From NCBI GenBank assembly GCA_946800325.1, contig OX326956.1, forward strand, positions 24,898,356-24,962,355: DNA of 64,000 nt, in the 5' to 3' direction. The notes under the pieces are model-generated. The model was not told the DNA's origin and ran no database searches. It worked only from the letters and a program-made list of their open reading frames with translations. Numbering within the stretch: the first letter of the stretch is position 1; each line of letters opens with the position of its first letter. Shown piece by piece: positions 61,278 to 64,000 of the stretch. Origin of the DNA: Luzula sylvatica (taxonomy: Eukaryota > Streptophyta > Magnoliopsida > Poales > Juncaceae). Made by a program: the position numbers and the translations under genes.

Positions 61278-62151
61278 AAGCACTCCCAAGAACTTTCAAG
61301 AACGTCAAGAACCATTCAAGGATTACTCGAATTCTCGAGTGATTGTTTGCCGGACTCGAAGCTTTCTTCATCTGGTGAATCGATCTAATCGAAGCAAGTC
61401 GTAGAAGATACACGTCACAACCGGACTCGGAGCTTTCTTCAACCGGGAAGGACGTTTCTTCAAGACGAGAAAACAGCTCAATCATCTAGCTTCCTAGCGA
61501 TTCGAGCATCAATCGTCCACGATCACAAGGAAGGAGTACCTCTAATCACGTTGAAGCTTCCTTCTCGTTTTAGGTGTAATCTTTTCTTTTCTCGAATTTG
61601 ATGTGTGTAAATATAACTTGTTTGATTCTAAAATTCTTGTTCTCGATCTTTTCTTGATCTTTTCTTTTCTTGTTCTTTTTCTCTTTATTTTTCATTTGCT
61701 GTATATGCTAGATCTGTTAAAATTTTCATTACGTAGATCTTGATTTCTAGTTTCGGGAACATTTTGAATCGTTGAATTTCATGAAATATTCGAATTGATA
61801 TGAGTCTTTGAAATCTGTCACTTAAACTGAAAACCTGCTGTTTCCAGAGACTGTTTTTCAGAGACCTAATTGTAATTCGTTAATAACTTTTTATTCCGTT
61901 GTCCAAATTGTTTGTAATTTTAGGATCAATTTGATAATATTCAGAACTCACTGTAGACAAATTTTCATTAATTTTGGAAACTTCGAAATATTTATTTTAA
62001 TGATCTGAATCTTAATCATATTTTGACGCAATAGCTCCCTGTGGAACGAATCTATTATTTTCTGCTATACAACCATATAATTCACTTGTTTGATATTACG
62101 GGACTTTAAAACAATGATACGCTTTTTAGACGTGCAAAAAGACCGTTATCA
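60770..62151 (+). repeat. Gyp-1n 3' LTR
   Basis: 1382 bp, TGATAA...TTATCA. TATA box TATAAATA at 61179-61186. The CT run (about 61254-61276) is 4 bp longer than in the 5' LTR; a few substitutions (for example near 60788, 61283 and 61374). Confidence 0.95.
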
Positions 62152-62430
62152 CGGCCCGCCCCATTAATGCGTCTTATAGGGTCGGCCCGCCCCTGATGAA
62201 CGTACTGATTTGACTCCTATCATCTGTCTGACTGACATGCATTTAGGGTCGGCCAGCCCCACTTACTACCGCCCCAAAAGGTCTATAGGGTCGGCCCGCC
62301 CCAGACAGGAACGCGGCTGTTAGGGTCAGTACTATAGGGTCGTCCGACCGTTCCAATAAGCTATAGGGGCGGTTTTGTGGTCTTGTTGGGTCAGTTTTGG
62401 CCGCCCCAATAGCCCATGTATGTTGTAGTG
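62152..62430 (+). repeat. CACTA-2 3' subterminal repeats and terminus
   Basis: GGGTCGGCCCGCCCC-type repeats in both orientations (62170-62410) ending in ATGTATGTTGTAGTG, the inverse of the 5' terminus. Begins with the right CGGCC duplication of Gyp-1n. Confidence 0.92.
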
Positions 62431-62433
62431 GAA

Positions 62434-63236
62434 AGAGTGCAACAGTATGACATACAGTTAGTAAAACAGTCATAACTTTTGCATACGAACTCCAATTGGT
62501 TCAGCCTAAATTGGGTCGTGTAGATAATAAGATTATCTAGAACTTTCGTGTTGGTTGATTTTCTGTCAGAGGAATTTACCAATTTCGTATCGACAGAATA
62601 ATGGGCAGATTCATGCAACTTTATGTGTGAAAGAGTGTATATTGGATATACATGTCTTTTGTCCAATCCTAATCCTATGTGATATAAATAGGATAATTCT
62701 CTCTCATCTCAAGTGGTTCATTCAGTCCAATTCATTCAGAATATTCCAGAAATTGTGAGACAACTTTCTAGAGAGTGAAAGGGTGTAAAGAGAGAGAGAA
62801 ACCGTGAAAAGGAGTTTTCCGGTATAGAGAATCAAACAATCGAGCAAGTTCGCCGGTGCATCGTCTAGGCAGTTGCACCCGTGACCGACGTCTTATGAGT
62901 CAAGGTGGATACACGTAGAGGAGCAACAATTGGGGCTCTTTCAGTTGTGATCGATTCGGACGAGTAATTTCAGTCGGAGACGAAATCGAGTGAATCGGCA
63001 ACGTCAACGAACGGTGAAAGACGCGTGGTGTGGGACGCGTGGATTGTCACCAACGTGACACGAAAAGAAGAATAGAAATCAACCCTTCGTGTGCAATCAA
63101 TTTTGCACAGGTATGAATCTGATCTTCTTATTTGCATCGTACCCTTCGAAGTCATGGCGTGATCTCGGGAATCGGGGAACCGGACCGGGCCAACATATCC
63201 GCTGCGCGGGCCCGGGGCCGGGTAGAATCCCTAACA
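62434..63236 (+). repeat. Copia-2 3' LTR, right part
   Basis: Resumes AGAGTGCAACAGTATGAC after CACTA-2 and its right GAA duplication (62431-62433). TATA box TATAAATA at 62683-62690. Ends ...AATCCCTAACA. Left and right parts together give about 1013 bp. Confidence 0.93.
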
Positions 63237-63532
63237 GAAAGCTAGTCCAGGTTAGAGGAGAGAAGGGATGCTCACTCAAATACCACTCGAAGAAGGAAGT
63301 TTTATCGGATAGAGAAAGCTTCTCGTCCGGTGAAGGAAATCTCCACTCCCAAAACCGTTGGCCACCGAATGGGGAAAGTTCCTCGTTCGATGGAGAGTGA
63401 GGTTCTTCAACGAATATGCTCGAATAAGTTTCCTTGTTGGATGGAGAAAGCTCCTCGTCCACAACGGAAATCTTCACCCAACAGCTCGAGTCAATCTTGA
63501 AGAGATCTTGATGGTTCTTGAAGGTTCTTGGA

Positions 63533-63582
<50 letters not shown>

Positions 63583-64000
63583 TAATCCTGTCCATGGGCC
63601 ATTGGGTTCTATTTATAGTGTCTTTGGAGCTTTCTCATTGGCCAAGAGATGGGTGAGAGGATTGAGGGTAGTTTGGGGATTGTAGGTGAGGTAGGTGGGC
63701 TGGATAGTGGCTATTGTGTGAGTGGTTTTCGTGTAGAGTTTGGTGTAATCTTTTATGTTGATGATTATTTGCCTTCTTCCTCACACATGTACCGAATTGG
63801 TCGGTATGATATATCGATTTTATCGGCGCGAGGAGAGGAAGACAACTCCACTCTTGGAATTCCAAAAAATTTCCCACAAAAACCTGAAATTAGCAATAAA
63901 ACACACTTAGTGAAGAAATATTCTTGCAATCTCAAATATGAACAATTATATACACAAAGTTGTGATTGAAAAGAGCTAAAATCCCTAAATTAGATATCAC
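63237..64000 (-). repeat. Gyp-1 family LTR, right part
   Basis: Continues 43329-44213 after Copia-2. Matches the solo LTR's right half: the GAAAGCTCCTCGTCC-type repeats (63290-63450), a (GA)n run at 63536-63580, TATTTATAGTGTC (63611) and AAATCCCTAAATTAGATATCA at the window end. By comparison with 51700 about 30 bp of LTR remain outside. Confidence 0.9.

Larger units (their letters stand above)
56626..62151 (+). mobile_element. Gyp-1n, complete short Athila-like LTR element without pol
   Basis: 5526 bp: 5' LTR 56626-58003, Asp-type primer site 58007-58024, one ORF 58160-59344, long 3' untranslated region, tract 60752-60769, 3' LTR 60770-62151. TSD CGGCC at 56621-56625 and 62152-62156. LTRs are 1378 and 1382 bp with only about half a dozen differences seen, so it is young. 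There is no protease, RT, RNase H or integrase: it is non-autonomous, mobilised in trans. Confidence 0.95.
52714..62430 (+). mobile_element. CACTA-2 (En/Spm) transposon with nested gypsy element
   Basis: Starts CACTACAACACATCTG and ends with the inverse of CACTACAACATACATG at 62430. Flanked by GAA (52711-52713 and 62431-62433), the 3-bp duplication of CACTA elements. The intact sister LTR at 44405-44425 shows the empty site. Without the nested gypsy element it is about 4.2 kb. It carries one gene (54052-56182) of the TnpA/Transposase_24 kind and no TNP2, so it depends on a TNP2 source in trans. Confidence 0.96.
44214..63236 (+). mobile_element. Copia-2, Ty1-copia element with nested insertions
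   Basis: 5' LTR 44214-45224, primer site, leader to 46640, wrecked gag-pol 46641-50043 with a solo LTR at 50044-51700, 3' internal region to 52503, 3' LTR 52504-63236 interrupted by CACTA-2. Flanked by GAATG (44209-44213) and GAAAG (63237-63241), a 5-bp duplication with one change. LTRs differ at roughly 30 positions by eye (about 3%), far less than the decay of the coding region. Confidence 0.92.

Overview
This window is plant nuclear DNA made almost entirely of nested transposable elements. I see Ty1-copia elements of at least three lineages, Athila-like Ty3-gypsy LTRs, two CACTA (En/Spm) DNA transposons and one small hAT-like element. Intron-containing transposase genes, the initiator-Met and Asp type tRNA primer sites and the plant-specific TNP2 and Transposase_24-like proteins point to a flowering plant; I cannot name the species. 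I recognise no ordinary host gene, tRNA or rRNA. Element names used here (Copia-1 to 4, Gyp-1, CACTA-1 and 2, L3) are local labels. Layout, left part. 1-7126 is a minus-strand copy of a young copia element (Copia-1a) that runs off the left edge. It broke the TNP2 transposase gene of CACTA-1 (7127-11110). A second, almost identical and complete Copia-1 copy (Copia-1b, 11141-20245, plus strand, TSD GATCC, LTRs of 1788 bp each, one 1312-codon gag-pol frame) lies 30 bp beyond the CACTA-1 end. The two copies form inverted arms of about 7.1 kb around a 4 kb spacer. Both sit in an older LTR (L3) that ends at 20950. Layout, middle. 20951-27000 is a decayed minus-strand copia (Copia-3) with a solo LTR in its leader (24585-25739, TSD TCATA). 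27000-29709 is AT-rich DNA of unknown origin holding a hAT-like element (28264-28968, 8-bp TSD) and a possible gene fragment. 29710-43328 is a mosaic: pieces of a third minus-strand copia relic (Copia-4), a copia LTR relic (31769-33500), the 3' half of a SIRE-like element with one premature stop (33510-37697), and an Athila-like LTR with a scrap of its internal region (38252-41207). Layout, right part: a four-level nest. An Athila-like LTR (Gyp-1 family, minus strand, 43329-44213 and 63237 to the window end) is split by Copia-2 (44214-63236). Copia-2 carries a Gyp-1 solo LTR (50044-51700, TSD TCATG), and its 3' LTR is split by CACTA-2 (52714-62430, TSD GAA). CACTA-2 is in turn split by a short complete Gyp-1 element (56626-62151, TSD CGGCC). 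CACTA-2 has a seven-exon gene that reads through without a break (564 residues). The inner Gyp-1 element has no gag-pol but encodes an unrecognised 394-residue coiled-coil protein. What stands out. First, unrelated retrotransposon families here carry clustered short palindromes of the same frame, GTCCG-N6-CGGAC, with a different 6-base core in each family. Second, four copia lineages have a different palindrome, always with a GGNNCC centre, at one homologous place, which lies in the LTR of some and in the 3' internal region of others. Third is the Athila-like element with a new ORF. Fourth is the large inverted Copia-1 pair. All are read from sequence by eye; no alignment or search was run.
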